DNA from: Chryseobacterium geocarposphaerae
Lineage (GTDB): Bacteria > Bacteroidota > Bacteroidia > Flavobacteriales > Weeksellaceae
DNA: 64,000 bases
Direction: 5' to 3'
Assembly: GCF_002797535.1 (NCBI RefSeq)
Contig: NZ_PGFD01000001.1
Coordinates: 186,001-250,000, forward strand
The notes below the pieces were generated by a model, which saw only the letters and a program-made list of their open reading frames with translations, was not told the origin of the DNA and did not search any database. Shown piece after piece: positions 8,382 through 18,074 of the stretch. The position numbers and the translations under genes were made by a program. Numbering within the stretch: position 1 is the first letter of the stretch; every line of letters begins with the position of its first letter.

Positions 8382-8749
8382 TGAAGAAATTAGTATTGGC
8401 AGGATGTTTGGGTATGCTGATGTTTTCCTGTACTAAAAAAGAACAGGCTTCAGTTTCAGAAACTTCTGCAGAACCAGTAGCAACAACTAATGCTCATCTT
8501 TCCGGAAACCAGATTATTGAAACATTAGATTGCTCCGGTTGTCACTCGGTAAGTGAAAGAATGATTGGCCCGTCATATCAGGAAATAGCAGATAAGTATT
8601 CTGAAAAAGATATGGATGCTTTGGCTACAAAAATCATAGAAGGAGGAAGTGGAGTTTGGGGAAATGTGCCTATGCAGCCTCATTCTCAGGTGTCTAGAGA
8701 AGATGCGAAAAAAATGGTAAGTTATATTTTGTCACTCAAAAAGAAATAA
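8381..8749 (+). CDS. Class I cytochrome c lipoprotein (c551/c552 type)
   Basis: This 122-aa protein has a lipobox (MLMFSC, Cys17) followed by a linker and a monohaem cytochrome c domain. The haem attachment motif is CSGCH, followed by GPSYQEIADKY as in c551/c552 cytochromes; the likely distal ligand is the Met in NVPMQPHSQV. It probably shuttles electrons at the outer face of the inner membrane. It shares an operon with the small lipoprotein upstream and ends with a strong terminator. Confidence 0.9.
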   Translation: MKKLVLAGCLGMLMFSCTKKEQASVSETSAEPVATTNAHLSGNQIIETLDCSGCHSVSERMIGPSYQEIADKYSEKDMDALATKIIEGGSGVWGNVPMQPHSQVSREDAKKMVSYILSLKKK

Positions 8750-8771
8750 CATCCATTTAAAAATATTTTAG

Positions 8772-8799
8772 AGACAGCATAATTCTGCTGTCTTTTTTT
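8772..8799 (+). terminator. Terminator after cytochrome c gene
   Basis: AGACAGCA pairs perfectly with TGCTGTCT around a 6-base loop and is followed by a T-run. Confidence 0.88.
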
Positions 8800-8812
8800 A
8801 TGGAAAAATCAC

Positions 8813-8820
8813 TAAATTTG
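8813..8820 (+). promoter_or_regulatory. -7 element of lysS
   Basis: TAAATTTG matches TAnnTTTG exactly, 23 bp before the lysS ATG and directly after the preceding terminator. Confidence 0.6.
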
Positions 8821-8843
8821 TACGCTTTTAGAAAAAATAAAAA

Positions 8844-10541
8844 ATGCAATTATCAGAACAGGAAATCATTAGAAGAGAAAAGCTGAATAAGCTTGTTGAA
8901 ATGGGAATCAACGCATTCCCGGCAGATGAATATGTAATTACAGATACTACGGAATCTATAAAACAGAATTTTTCTGAAAGTAAACAGGTGAAGATTGCAG
9001 GAAGATTGATGTCCCGAAGAATTCAGGGGAAAGCATCTTTTGCGGAACTACAGGATTCTACAGGTAAAATTCAAGTCTATTTTAACAGAGATGAGATCTG
9101 TACTGGTGAGGATAAAACTTTATATAATGAGGTTTACAAACATCTTTTAGATATAGGAGATATTATTGGGGTAGAGGGTGAGTTGTTCACCACTCAGGTA
9201 GGGGAAAAAACAGTTTTGGTTAAAAACTTTACCCTTTTAACAAAATCTTTACGTCCATTTCCACAACCAAGAACTGACGAAAATGGGGTTGTACACGATG
9301 GATTTAACGATCCTGAAATGAGATACAGACAACGTTATGTAGATTTAACGGTAAATCCTCAGGTGAAAGAAATTTTCGTGAAAAGAACAAAGCTGTTCAA
9401 CGCCATGAGAACTTTCTTTAATGATGCAGGATATTTTGAGGTTGAAACTCCAATCTTACAGTCAATTCCTGGTGGGGCTGCTGCAAGACCTTTCATTACA
9501 CATCACAACGCTTTAGATATTCCATTATATTTAAGAATTGCAAATGAATTGTATCTGAAAAGATTGATCGTTGGTGGATTCGACGGAGTGTATGAATTCT
9601 CTAAAAACTTCAGAAATGAAGGAATGGACAGAACACATAACCCTGAGTTTACAGCCATGGAAATCTATGTAGCCTATAAAGATTACAACTGGATGATGGA
9701 TTTCACAGAAAAATTATTGGAATTCTGTGCCATTCAGGTAAACGGAACAACAAAAGCTACATTCGGTGAATACGAGGTTGATTTCAAAGCGCCTTACCAA
9801 AGGATTTCAATGACAGATGCCATCCTGAAATTCACAGGTTATGATATTACAGGAAAAACTGAGCAGGAATTGTTTGATTTTGCTAAATCTATCGGAATCG
9901 ATGTTAACGGAACGATGGGGAAAGGGAAATTAATTGATGAGATTTTCGGTGAAAAATGTGAAGGAAACTTCATTCAACCGACTTTCATTACGGATTATCC
10001 GATCGAAATGTCACCGCTTACCAAGAAACATAGAAGCAAAGAAGGTCTTACAGAGCGTTTCGAATTAATGGTGTGTGGAAAAGAAATTGCCAACGCCTAT
10101 TCTGAGTTGAATGATCCGATTGATCAGAGAGAACGTTTTGAAGATCAGTTGAGATTGTCTGAGAAAGGAGATGATGAAGCCGGACAATTTATCGATGAAG
10201 ACTTCCTAAGAGCCCTTGAATATGGTATGCCGCCAACTTCAGGATTAGGAATTGGAATGGACAGATTGATCATGTTCTTAACGAATAATGCGTCCATCCA
10301 GGAAGTGTTGTTCTTCCCTCAGATGAGACCTGAAAAAGCAGTTCCTCAAATCGAACTGGGGGATGATGAAAAAGTAATCCTAGACATTTTAAAGTCGGGA
10401 GAGCAGATTGCTTTAGCTGAAGTAAAAGAACAATCGAAACTTTCAGGAAAAAAATGGGATAAAGCCTCAAAAATTTTGACCAAAGCGAATTTGGTAAAAG
10501 TGGAGAAAATTGAGGAAAGCCTTTTGATGAAATTGGTTTAA
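8844..10541 (+). CDS. lysS: Lysyl-tRNA synthetase, class II
   Basis: This 565-aa enzyme charges tRNA-Lys. An N-terminal OB-fold anticodon-binding domain (IAGRLMSRRIQGKASFAELQ) precedes the class II catalytic core with motif 2 (FRNEGMDRTHNPEFTAMEIY) and motif 3 (GLGIGMDRLIMFL). Bacterial LysS is usually about 500 aa; this one carries about 60 extra C-terminal residues after LFFPQMRPEK, a charged helical segment with KLSGKKWDKASKILTK. The gene has its own promoter and a long GC-rich terminator. Confidence 0.97.
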   Translation: MQLSEQEIIRREKLNKLVEMGINAFPADEYVITDTTESIKQNFSESKQVKIAGRLMSRRIQGKASFAELQDSTGKIQVYFNRDEICTGEDKTLYNEVYKHLLDIGDIIGVEGELFTTQVGEKTVLVKNFTLLTKSLRPFPQPRTDENGVVHDGFNDPEMRYRQRYVDLTVNPQVKEIFVKRTKLFNAMRTFFNDAGYFEVETPILQSIPGGAAARPFITHHNALDIPLYLRIANELYLKRLIVGGFDGVYEFSKNFRNEGMDRTHNPEFTAMEIYVAYKDYNWMMDFTEKLLEFCAIQVNGTTKATFGEYEVDFKAPYQRISMTDAILKFTGYDITGKTEQELFDFAKSIGIDVNGTMGKGKLIDEIFGEKCEGNFIQPTFITDYPIEMSPLTKKHRSKEGLTERFELMVCGKEIANAYSELNDPIDQRERFEDQLRLSEKGDDEAGQFIDEDFLRALEYGMPPTSGLGIGMDRLIMFLTNNASIQEVLFFPQMRPEKAVPQIELGDDEKVILDILKSGEQIALAEVKEQSKLSGKKWDKASKILTKANLVKVEKIEESLLMKLV

Positions 10542-10560
10542 ATTAATTCGAAATAAATTT

Positions 10561-10598
10561 AGTTCCGGCGGAAGCGAAGCTTCCGCCGGAACTTTTTT
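10561..10598 (+). terminator. GC-rich hairpin terminator, TTCGGCGG family copy 1 (variant)
   Basis: A perfect 15-bp stem (10561-10575 with 10579-10593, loop GAA) containing CCGGCGGAAGC is followed by a T-run. It ends lysS. The stem shares its layout and GGCGG/CCGCC core with hairpins at 11486, 24780 and 41436. Confidence 0.85.
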
Positions 10599-10659
10599 CT
10601 AAAATACCCGAAACTTGAACTATTTTCTGTTATTTTGCGTTTGTAAGAAAACAATCCTG

Positions 10660-11478
10660 ATGAAAGCCTTTCTGTTTTTACTTTTCTTCTCTACAGTTGT
10701 GTATTCGCAGACGCTTACTTCTATTTATTTTAAAAATAACAGTTATGAGTTGAGTAATGAATCAAAACGAAAACTGGATAGCTTGGCGAAACTTGATACA
10801 AAGCTTATTTTTAGGATCTTTGGAAATGCAAATCCACTAGGAAATGAAGCGCTAAATAAAACATTGTCTGAAAATAGGGCGAAAACAGTAAGCGATTATT
10901 TAAGTAGTAAAATCGGTAAAAATATTCGGCTGACAAGTGTTGTAGGATTGGGAATTTCAAAACAGATCAACGACAACAGTTCGGAGAGCCTGCTTGCAAA
11001 AAATCGTCGTGTTGATATTTTCATTGAACGGTATTTTGAGAAAGGAGAAAAGATTTCAAGAAAAGTTTATCCTAGCTTTTTTGATATGAAAGTTGCGGCA
11101 ATGAAAGTAAAAGATACTTTTTCTTTACCGGATGTCAATTTTATTGGTGGTCGTCATATCTGGCTTCCGCAGGCAAAACCAAAGTTATATCAGCTGTATA
11201 AAATTTTGAACGAAAATCCGACACTTGAAGTTGAACTTCAGGGGCATATTTGCTGCGATTACGAAAATTTTGATGGTGAAGATCAAGATCTGGGAACATT
11301 TAATCTTTCTTTTACACGGTCACAGTCGATCAAAGATTTCTTATTGGCAATGGGAATTGATGCTAAACGTATAAAAGCAGAAGGCGCGGGACATCTTAAT
11401 CCTGTTGTATACCCTGAACAAACAGAATCGGATCGGACTAAGAACAGACGGGTTGAAATTGTTTTGCTAAAAAAATAA
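10660..11478 (+). CDS. Periplasmic protein with two tandem OmpA-like domains
   Basis: From ATG 10660 this encodes 272 aa with a clean signal peptide (MKAFLFLLFFSTVVYSQ). The first OmpA/MotB-like domain (SIYFKNNSYELSNESKRKLD ... AKNRRVDIFIE) is followed by a second (EVELQGHICC ... SDRTKNRRVEIVLLKK); both end in the family NRRVxI motif. Such domains bind peptidoglycan, so an envelope-anchoring role is likely. An in-frame ATG 45 bp upstream would bury the signal peptide and is not preferred. No beta-barrel region is present. Confidence 0.85.
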   Translation: MKAFLFLLFFSTVVYSQTLTSIYFKNNSYELSNESKRKLDSLAKLDTKLIFRIFGNANPLGNEALNKTLSENRAKTVSDYLSSKIGKNIRLTSVVGLGISKQINDNSSESLLAKNRRVDIFIERYFEKGEKISRKVYPSFFDMKVAAMKVKDTFSLPDVNFIGGRHIWLPQAKPKLYQLYKILNENPTLEVELQGHICCDYENFDGEDQDLGTFNLSFTRSQSIKDFLLAMGIDAKRIKAEGAGHLNPVVYPEQTESDRTKNRRVEIVLLKK

Positions 11479-11485
11479 ATAAAAA

Positions 11486-11518
11486 GGTTTCGGCGGCAGC
11501 GAAGCTGCCGCCGAAACC
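11486..11518. terminator. GC-rich hairpin, TTCGGCGG family copy 2
   Basis: A perfect 15-bp stem starting GGTTTCGGCGGCAGC with loop GAA lies between the convergent OmpA-like gene and cydB. A poly-A run precedes it, so it probably ends cydB transcription on the minus strand as well. Confidence 0.8.
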
Positions 11519-11532
11519 CATATTGTAAATTC

Positions 11533-12537
11533 CTATTTTCTCAACTTACTAAATGAAGCCATCAGATAAAATAAAAATGGCAGAATAAATAAAGAACCCA
11601 ACATCAATGCCCAACCCAATGCGGAAATTGTTTTCGGTGCAGCAGCTTGCTCCAGTAAAGAAAGGTGCTCTCCATTAGCAAAAAGGATAATATTGGGGTT
11701 GTGTTGATAAGTTGCAGCCACTAAAATCATAACCACCTGAAATCCTGCTAAAGCTCTTACAGGGAGAAGCTTCTGTCTGTTCATGGCACGAAGAATAAGA
11801 ACTAAACAAATCGTAGCAAATGAAACGGCCATTATTCCTAAAGGTTTTGAGAATACCCACATGACTAACGGAATATCAGAAATGTAAGCCGTGAAGAATA
11901 CTAAGATACCTGTTATCACTACAAAGATCATGGTCTGCTTAGACTTTTTGATCATTAGACCTAATTCTAATCTGTCATTGGTTTCTCTTAACGCGAAAAC
12001 CGAAGCCAGATAGGCGCAAATGGAAACGGTAAACAATCCTACAGCAATGCCAAACCAATTCAGCCAGCTGAAAATATATAAATCTAAAAAGTTTGTTGCA
12101 TTAGGATCGATAGAATGAGAAACCGTTGCAGCGGCAATTAATCCTAAGAAAAAAGGAGTTAATAAGCTTGAAAAATAAAAGATTTGAGTGTAAACGTGCT
12201 GCCAATCATCTTTTACAGCATCATAATGTCTAAAAGTGAATGCGGTTCCTCTCGCAATAATTCCGACCAGCATTAAGACTAATGGAATATGAAGATAAGT
12301 GGAAAGTGTGGTGTAAATCTCAGGAAAACCGACAAACAAAATTACAATCGCAATAATCAGCCACATATGATTGGCTTCCCAAACTGGCGCAATAGATTCA
12401 TACATGATTTCTTTTGTTTTATCGCGTGCTCTTTTTTTTGTGAAAAGTTCCACAATTCCGGCTCCGAAATCAGCTCCTCCTAAAATCACATACAGGCAAA
12501 TCGAGAGCCAAAGAAAACCTATAACAACGTAAATCAT
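11533..12537 (-). CDS. cydB: Cytochrome bd quinol oxidase subunit II
   Basis: This 334-aa polytopic membrane protein is the haem-free partner of CydA in the cytochrome bd oxygen reductase. The N-terminal GGADFGAGIVELFT and EANHMWLIIAIVILFVGFP are diagnostic. Length is typical of the short Bacteroidetes form. Its start overlaps the cydA stop by 4 bp (ATGA), so the two are translationally coupled. The pair supports low-oxygen respiration. Confidence 0.96.
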   Translation of the reverse strand: MIYVVIGFLWLSICLYVILGGADFGAGIVELFTKKRARDKTKEIMYESIAPVWEANHMWLIIAIVILFVGFPEIYTTLSTYLHIPLVLMLVGIIARGTAFTFRHYDAVKDDWQHVYTQIFYFSSLLTPFFLGLIAAATVSHSIDPNATNFLDLYIFSWLNWFGIAVGLFTVSICAYLASVFALRETNDRLELGLMIKKSKQTMIFVVITGILVFFTAYISDIPLVMWVFSKPLGIMAVSFATICLVLILRAMNRQKLLPVRALAGFQVVMILVAATYQHNPNIILFANGEHLSLLEQAAAPKTISALGWALMLGSLFILPFLFYLMASFSKLRK

Positions 12538-13877
12538 AATTTCTTATTTTTAGGGTTGAACTGAGCATCTGTTGGATCGTACAATCTCGGCACCATATGT
12601 ATTTGTCGTCTCAAAAGGAATACAATAATCAATGATAACGAAACAAAAATTGCTGTGAAAAAATAAAATGAATACTGAATTCCCGGCATCGGAGTTACCG
12701 CATCAACTGTTCTCATGATCCCATAGATAATCCATGGCTGTCTTCCAACTTCGGTTACTGTCCAGCCCGCTTCCAAAGCAATATATCCGAAGGGGGTAGC
12801 ATATAAAAAGGTTTTTAATAGCCAGTTTTTATTAAGCCATTCTTTTTTGAAAAAGAAAGCATATAAATAAACCATTCCAATCATAATCATCACAACTCCA
12901 AAGAATATCATAATCTGAAAGGCGTAGTGTACAACGGCAATCGGAGGCCATTCGTCTTTTGGAAAATCTTTTAAACCCTTTACTTCAGCATTAAAGTCAT
13001 TTGCAACCAGAAAACTCAGGACTTTCGGAATTTTTACTGCATATTTTATTTCTTCTTTTTTCTCGTCAGGAATTCCGCCTATCACGAAAGAAGCTCCTTT
13101 TTCTGTTTCGAAATGGGCTTCCATTGCGGCTAATTTAATAGGTTGTCTTTTGGCAACAGATTTAGCGGCAACATCACCGCTTAAAGGCGCTCCAAATGCT
13201 CCGATTAATGCGAATCCTGCAGCAATTCTAAATGCTTTTGTGTGAAACTCAACATTCTTTTTTCGCATAATTAGATAAGCATGAACTCCGGCAACCGCAA
13301 ACCCCGTAGCACAAAATGCAGCAACCGTCATATGCAGAGCCTGAGGAAACCAAGCTTTATTAAACATAGCTTTAATAGGATCTATATTTAAATATTGCCC
13401 GTCTACATAATCAAATCCGGCAGGAGAATTCATCCATGCATTGGCCGCAACCACTAAAATTCCTGAAGCCAGACCGCTTAATCCAACTAGAAATCCACAG
13501 AACCAGTGAAACCATTTATTAAACCTGTCCCATCCGTATAGGAAAAAGCCAATAGCAATAGCTTCAATAAAGAATGCGGTTCCTTCCAATGAAAAAGGCA
13601 TTCCGAAAATAGGTCCGGCGTGTTTCATGAATTGGGGCCAGAGCAATCCTAGTTCAAAAGAAAGCATGGTTCCGGAAACAGCTCCGGTGGCAAAAAGGAT
13701 GGCTACACCTTTGCTCCAGGCTTTGGTAAGTCCTTTGTAGACTTCATTATTTGTTTTTAAATATTTCCAGTGGGCAAATGCCATCAAAAAAGGCATTACC
13801 ATACCTACGCAGGAAAATATGATATGAAAACCGAGTGACATTGCCATCTGTGAACGGGCAGCCAGAAAATCATCCAT
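12534..13877 (-). CDS. cydA: Cytochrome bd quinol oxidase subunit I
   Basis: This 447-aa membrane protein binds haems b558, b595 and d. Likely haem ligands are His18 (SLGFHIIFS), His182 (ALHMTVAA) and Met323 (AFQIM, equivalent to Met393 of E. coli CydA, where the motif reads AFRIM). The signature GRQPW lies at about residues 378-382. The quinol-binding loop is short, as in non-proteobacterial enzymes. It is the first gene of the cydAB operon. Confidence 0.96.
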   Translation of the reverse strand: MDDFLAARSQMAMSLGFHIIFSCVGMVMPFLMAFAHWKYLKTNNEVYKGLTKAWSKGVAILFATGAVSGTMLSFELGLLWPQFMKHAGPIFGMPFSLEGTAFFIEAIAIGFFLYGWDRFNKWFHWFCGFLVGLSGLASGILVVAANAWMNSPAGFDYVDGQYLNIDPIKAMFNKAWFPQALHMTVAAFCATGFAVAGVHAYLIMRKKNVEFHTKAFRIAAGFALIGAFGAPLSGDVAAKSVAKRQPIKLAAMEAHFETEKGASFVIGGIPDEKKEEIKYAVKIPKVLSFLVANDFNAEVKGLKDFPKDEWPPIAVVHYAFQIMIFFGVVMIMIGMVYLYAFFFKKEWLNKNWLLKTFLYATPFGYIALEAGWTVTEVGRQPWIIYGIMRTVDAVTPMPGIQYSFYFFTAIFVSLSLIIVFLLRRQIHMVPRLYDPTDAQFNPKNKKL

Positions 13878-14108
13878 AAAATCAACTTTTTGAGTAAATA
13901 AATTTAAGCATAAATTATTGATGCTCGGTATGATTTACAACAGTATTCGTTTAAAGAATAGGTTTTAACTTTGATATTTTTTAAAATAAATCACTAATAT
14001 TTTTGTTGAAAAGTCTCTCTTTTTTTTGACATATTTTAACTTTCATACCTCGAAAAAAATCACGATATTTGTGAGTCTTTGCATTGGGCAAAATTTTTAA
14101 AATTTGAT

Positions 14109-16043
14109 ATGAGTCAGAAACAATATACAGCTAGTAGTATTCAGGCATTGGAAGGAATGGAGCACGTACGTATGCGTCCTTCGATGTACATTGGTGATGT
14201 GGGAGTAAGAGGTCTCCATCATTTGGTTTATGAAGTAGTAGATAACTCTATTGACGAAGCATTGGCAGGGTACTGCGACACTATCTTTGTCAGCATTAAA
14301 GAAGGAAACGGAATCGAAGTTAGCGATAACGGTAGAGGTATTCCGGTTGACTTCCACGAAAAAGAACAAAAATCTGCTCTTGAAGTTGTAATGACAAAAA
14401 TCGGGGCCGGAGGTAAGTTCGATAAAGATTCTTACAAGGTTTCGGGTGGTCTTCACGGAGTTGGGGTATCGTGTGTGAATGCACTTTCCAATGAAATGAT
14501 CACTACTGTTTACAGAGACGGAAATATTTATCAGCAGATATATTCAAGAGGAAAAGCTCAGACCGGTGTCGAAGAAATAGGGCACAGCGAAAAGAGAGGA
14601 ACAAAACAGTTCTTCCAGCCGGATGATACTATTTTTACGGAATTAGTATATAACTATGATACTTTAGCAAGCCGTTTAAGAGAACTTTCTTACCTTAATA
14701 AAGGAATCACAATTACCCTTACAGACGAAAGAGAAAAGCTGGAAGACGGTTCTTTCAGAACTGAAGTTTTCCATTCAGAAGGCGGTTTGAAAGAGTTCGT
14801 AGCATACATCGACGGAAACCGTGAATCGATCATGGAAAATGTAATTTTCATGGAGGGAGAAAGAGATGATATTCCTGTTGAGGTAGCAATGCGTTATAAT
14901 ACTTCATTTAACGAGAACCTTCACTCTTATGTAAATAATATTAATACCCATGAAGGAGGAACTCACTTGGCAGGTTTCAGACGTGCGTTAACGAGGACTT
15001 TGAAGAAATATGCGGATGACTTAGGAATTCCTCAGAAAGAAAAAGTTGAAATTACCGGGGATGACTTTCGTGAAGGTCTTACGGCGGTAGTTTCGGTAAA
15101 AGTAATGGAGCCTCAGTTTGAAGGACAGACCAAAACGAAATTAGGTAACTCCGAAGTTTCCGGTGCTGTAGATAAAATTGTAGGGGAAATGCTTACCAAT
15201 TTCCTGGAAGAAAACCCAACTGAAGCAAAACAGATCGTACAAAAAGTTGTTTTAGCTGCAAAAGCAAGACAAGCTGCAAAAAAAGCCCGTGAAATGGTTC
15301 AGAGAAAATCTCCGATGGGAGGTTCCGGACTTCCGGGTAAATTATCTGACTGTTCATCTAAAAATCCTGAAGAATCTGAGATCTTCTTAGTGGAGGGGGA
15401 TTCAGCAGGTGGTACTGCAAAACAAGGTCGTGACAGATTTTTCCAGGCGATTCTTCCGTTAAGAGGTAAAATTTTGAACGTTGAGAAATCAATGCTTCAT
15501 AAAGTGTATGATAACGAAGAAATTAAGAATATTTATACTGCACTTGGAGTTTCTGTAGGAACAGAAGAGGACAGTAAGGCATTGAATATGTCGAAACTAA
15601 GATATCACAAAATCGTAATCATGACCGATGCCGATATTGATGGTTCTCACATTTCTACGTTGATCTTGACATTCTTCTTCAGATATATGAAAGAGCTGAT
15701 TGAGAACGGATACATTTATATTGCTCAACCTCCTTTGTATCTATTGAAAAAAGGTAATAAAAAGCAATATGCTTACAACGAGAAAGAACGTGAAGAATTC
15801 ACTTTAGAAATGTCTCCGGACGGAAAAGGAGTTGAGGTTCAGCGTTACAAAGGTCTTGGAGAGATGAATCCTGAACAGCTTTGGGAAACTACTCTAAACC
15901 CGGAACACAGAATTTTAAAGCAGGTTACTATTGATAATGCAGTAGAAGCAGACAGTGTTTTCTCTATGTTGATGGGAGATGAGGTTCCGCCAAGAAGAGA
16001 ATTTATCGAAAAGAATGCAAAATATGCAAAAATTGACGCATAA
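14109..16043 (+). CDS. gyrB: DNA gyrase subunit B
   Basis: From ATG 14109 this encodes 644 aa, the normal size for Bacteroidetes GyrB. In order: GHKL ATPase (VVDNSIDEALAGYCD, GVGVSCVNALS), transducer domain, TOPRIM domain (EIFLVEGDSAGGTAKQGRD, DADIDGSHI) and the C-terminal motif QRYKGLGEMNPEQLW. The EGDSAGG context and size fit GyrB rather than ParE. An in-frame ATG 30 bp upstream is less likely because family members begin at about MSQKQYTASSIQ. Single gene, with a terminator after it. Confidence 0.95.
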   Translation: MSQKQYTASSIQALEGMEHVRMRPSMYIGDVGVRGLHHLVYEVVDNSIDEALAGYCDTIFVSIKEGNGIEVSDNGRGIPVDFHEKEQKSALEVVMTKIGAGGKFDKDSYKVSGGLHGVGVSCVNALSNEMITTVYRDGNIYQQIYSRGKAQTGVEEIGHSEKRGTKQFFQPDDTIFTELVYNYDTLASRLRELSYLNKGITITLTDEREKLEDGSFRTEVFHSEGGLKEFVAYIDGNRESIMENVIFMEGERDDIPVEVAMRYNTSFNENLHSYVNNINTHEGGTHLAGFRRALTRTLKKYADDLGIPQKEKVEITGDDFREGLTAVVSVKVMEPQFEGQTKTKLGNSEVSGAVDKIVGEMLTNFLEENPTEAKQIVQKVVLAAKARQAAKKAREMVQRKSPMGGSGLPGKLSDCSSKNPEESEIFLVEGDSAGGTAKQGRDRFFQAILPLRGKILNVEKSMLHKVYDNEEIKNIYTALGVSVGTEEDSKALNMSKLRYHKIVIMTDADIDGSHISTLILTFFFRYMKELIENGYIYIAQPPLYLLKKGNKKQYAYNEKEREEFTLEMSPDGKGVEVQRYKGLGEMNPEQLWETTLNPEHRILKQVTIDNAVEADSVFSMLMGDEVPPRREFIEKNAKYAKIDA

Positions 16044-16064
16044 TTAATTGTGCAGATTATAATA

Positions 16065-16094
16065 AAAAGACTTCAGAAATGGAGTCTTTTTTAT
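16065..16094 (+). terminator. gyrB terminator
   Basis: AAAAGACTTC pairs with GGAGTCTTTT (one G-U) around a 6-base loop and is followed by a T-run. Confidence 0.8.
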
Positions 16095-16154
16095 TTTACA
16101 ACCGCTAAAGCTTTTTAATACAAAAAAATATTTTCAACAGTTATTAGATTTCAC

Positions 16155-16162
16155 TATTTTTG
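16155..16162 (+). promoter_or_regulatory. -7 element of the DUF3857 gene pair
   Basis: TATTTTTG matches TAnnTTTG, 17 bp before the ATG at 16180 and after the gyrB terminator. Confidence 0.5.
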
Positions 16163-16179
16163 CCTTATTTTTAATAACC

Positions 16180-18072
16180 ATGATGAAAATATTTTGTATT
16201 GGAGCACTTTCGATGGCTTCTTTTTATTATGCTCAAAATTTTCCCGCTTCTACGATTCCTGAAAATTTGAAGAAAAATGCAAATGCTGTTATCAGGAAAG
16301 ATCTTACAGAGATTCAAATTAACTCTATTAATGATATTAAATATCAATATACAACAGTAACCACTGTTTTAAACAAGGATGGTGATGAAAAAGCTGTGAT
16401 TGCTATTCCTTATGAAAAAGGGGATAATATTTCAGATGTTAAAGTTAATATTTATGATGATGCCGGAAAGAAGATAAAATCATATTCCAAGTCTGATTTT
16501 GGTGATTTTGCCAATAACAATCAGGGTACTTTTTATTCTAATAGTAGGGTGTTAGCTTTATCATATACTCCGACTCAATATCCTTATACGGTTGAATTTT
16601 CATATCAGATTGGTGAAGAAAATACGGTTTTCTTACCTGACTTTGTTCCTTTTAGATCCACAAATGTCTCTTTGGAGGAGGCTCAAATGAAAATCATCAA
16701 CAAATCTGGGATTGAGCTTAAGTCAAAAACCTATCCTTCACAATATAATTATACGTCAGTTGCAGAAAGCGATAATTCAGGTGAAAAGACATATATGTAT
16801 AAAAATGTTCCAGCGATAGATGATGCGTTTTTGTTACCGCAACCGATAAAAATTTTGCCAAAAGTTAGCTTTGCCCTTACTAAATTTAATTTGGAAGGTA
16901 AACAAGGAAGTATCAATAATTGGGGTGATTTCGGATCCTGGTATTATAACAGTATTTTGCAGCCTGTTTCTTTATCAACACCTGCCATTAAAGCAGAAGT
17001 AAGTGCTTTAAATTTACAAGGTTCAACCGAAGAAAAAGTAAAAAAAATATATCAATATATGCAGACAAAAACCAGGTATATTTTTGTCGCATTAGGAATT
17101 GGAGGATGGCAGCCAATGCTTCCGGATGAGGTTCAGAAAAAAGGGTATGGTGATTGTAAGGGGCTTACCAATTATATGAAAACTTTGTTGGATGAAGCTG
17201 GTATTCCGTCTTATTATTCAGTGATCAATTCAGGAATTTCTCCGGTTTCTTTTGATAAAGATTTTCCAAAAATGGGAGGAAATCACGTGATTTTGATGGT
17301 GCCTACAGACAAAGGAAATATCTGGCTGGAAAATACTTCTCAACAGATAGCGTTCAATCATTTAAGTTATAGTACAACAGACCGGAATGTGCTTTCTATC
17401 AGAAAGAATGGAATTGAATTAATTGAAACTCCATCTTATTCTGCAGAGCAAAGTAAGGAAAAACAAAACCTGAAGATCAAAATTAATGAAGACAACAGTA
17501 TTGTTGGCGAAGGAAATTTCTCTTATACCGGAATTCAATATGATAATAATTTGGTGCTTACCAATTTGAGTCCGAAAGAAAGAAATGAAGTGATGAAAAA
17601 TTCATTAGATATCTTGAATTTTGAAAAAATTGAAATGAAAAATTTTCTTAATGATAAAGATAATGCAATTGCAAAATTTGATCTTGATTTTAAGGCCCAT
17701 AATTATTCAAAGAATGCAGGTAGCAGTATAATTTTTAGAGCTGTTCCCATTTATTCCAATACGGTTTATAAAACTGATGAAAACAGAGAATTGCCTTTTG
17801 AACTCAGACAATCGTTTGAAGACGAATATGAAATCAATTTCACAGTACCTAAAAATTATGAGCTTGATGAAATTCCTGAAAATGTTACTATTAATTCTGA
17901 ATTTGGAACGTACAAATTAAATTTTGTGAAGAATGGTGATGAATTAAAGGTAACCAGAACAATTAGAATCAACAAAGGACTTTATCCTAAAGAAAAATAT
18001 AACGATTATATTAATTTCAGAAAAAAAACACTTAACCTGGACAACTCTAAAATTTTAATTTCTAAAATCTAA
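16180..18072 (+). CDS. Secreted DUF3857/transglutaminase-like protein (Cys present)
   Basis: This 630-aa protein has a signal peptide (MMKIFCIGALSMASFYYAQ), an N-terminal DUF3857 beta-rich domain and a central transglutaminase-like domain. The presumed catalytic Cys326 is in GYGDCKGLTNY and His369 is in GGNHVILM; the third position is Glu384 (WLENTS) where many relatives have Asp. The fold suggests a protease- or transglutaminase-like activity in the envelope, but no substrate is known. It is followed after 2 bp by a paralog on the same strand. The start could be Met1 or Met2. Confidence 0.8.
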   Translation: MMKIFCIGALSMASFYYAQNFPASTIPENLKKNANAVIRKDLTEIQINSINDIKYQYTTVTTVLNKDGDEKAVIAIPYEKGDNISDVKVNIYDDAGKKIKSYSKSDFGDFANNNQGTFYSNSRVLALSYTPTQYPYTVEFSYQIGEENTVFLPDFVPFRSTNVSLEEAQMKIINKSGIELKSKTYPSQYNYTSVAESDNSGEKTYMYKNVPAIDDAFLLPQPIKILPKVSFALTKFNLEGKQGSINNWGDFGSWYYNSILQPVSLSTPAIKAEVSALNLQGSTEEKVKKIYQYMQTKTRYIFVALGIGGWQPMLPDEVQKKGYGDCKGLTNYMKTLLDEAGIPSYYSVINSGISPVSFDKDFPKMGGNHVILMVPTDKGNIWLENTSQQIAFNHLSYSTTDRNVLSIRKNGIELIETPSYSAEQSKEKQNLKIKINEDNSIVGEGNFSYTGIQYDNNLVLTNLSPKERNEVMKNSLDILNFEKIEMKNFLNDKDNAIAKFDLDFKAHNYSKNAGSSIIFRAVPIYSNTVYKTDENRELPFELRQSFEDEYEINFTVPKNYELDEIPENVTINSEFGTYKLNFVKNGDELKVTRTIRINKGLYPKEKYNDYINFRKKTLNLDNSKILISKI

Positions 18073-18074
18073 GC

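Noticed and set aside
10615..10659. Longer start for the OmpA-like gene
   Set aside because: It would place Lys and Cys residues before the signal peptide and bury it.
14097..14456. Long antisense ORF inside gyrB
   Set aside because: It lies opposite a strongly conserved coding region and reads as a low-quality, Phe-rich sequence; it is a reading-frame shadow.
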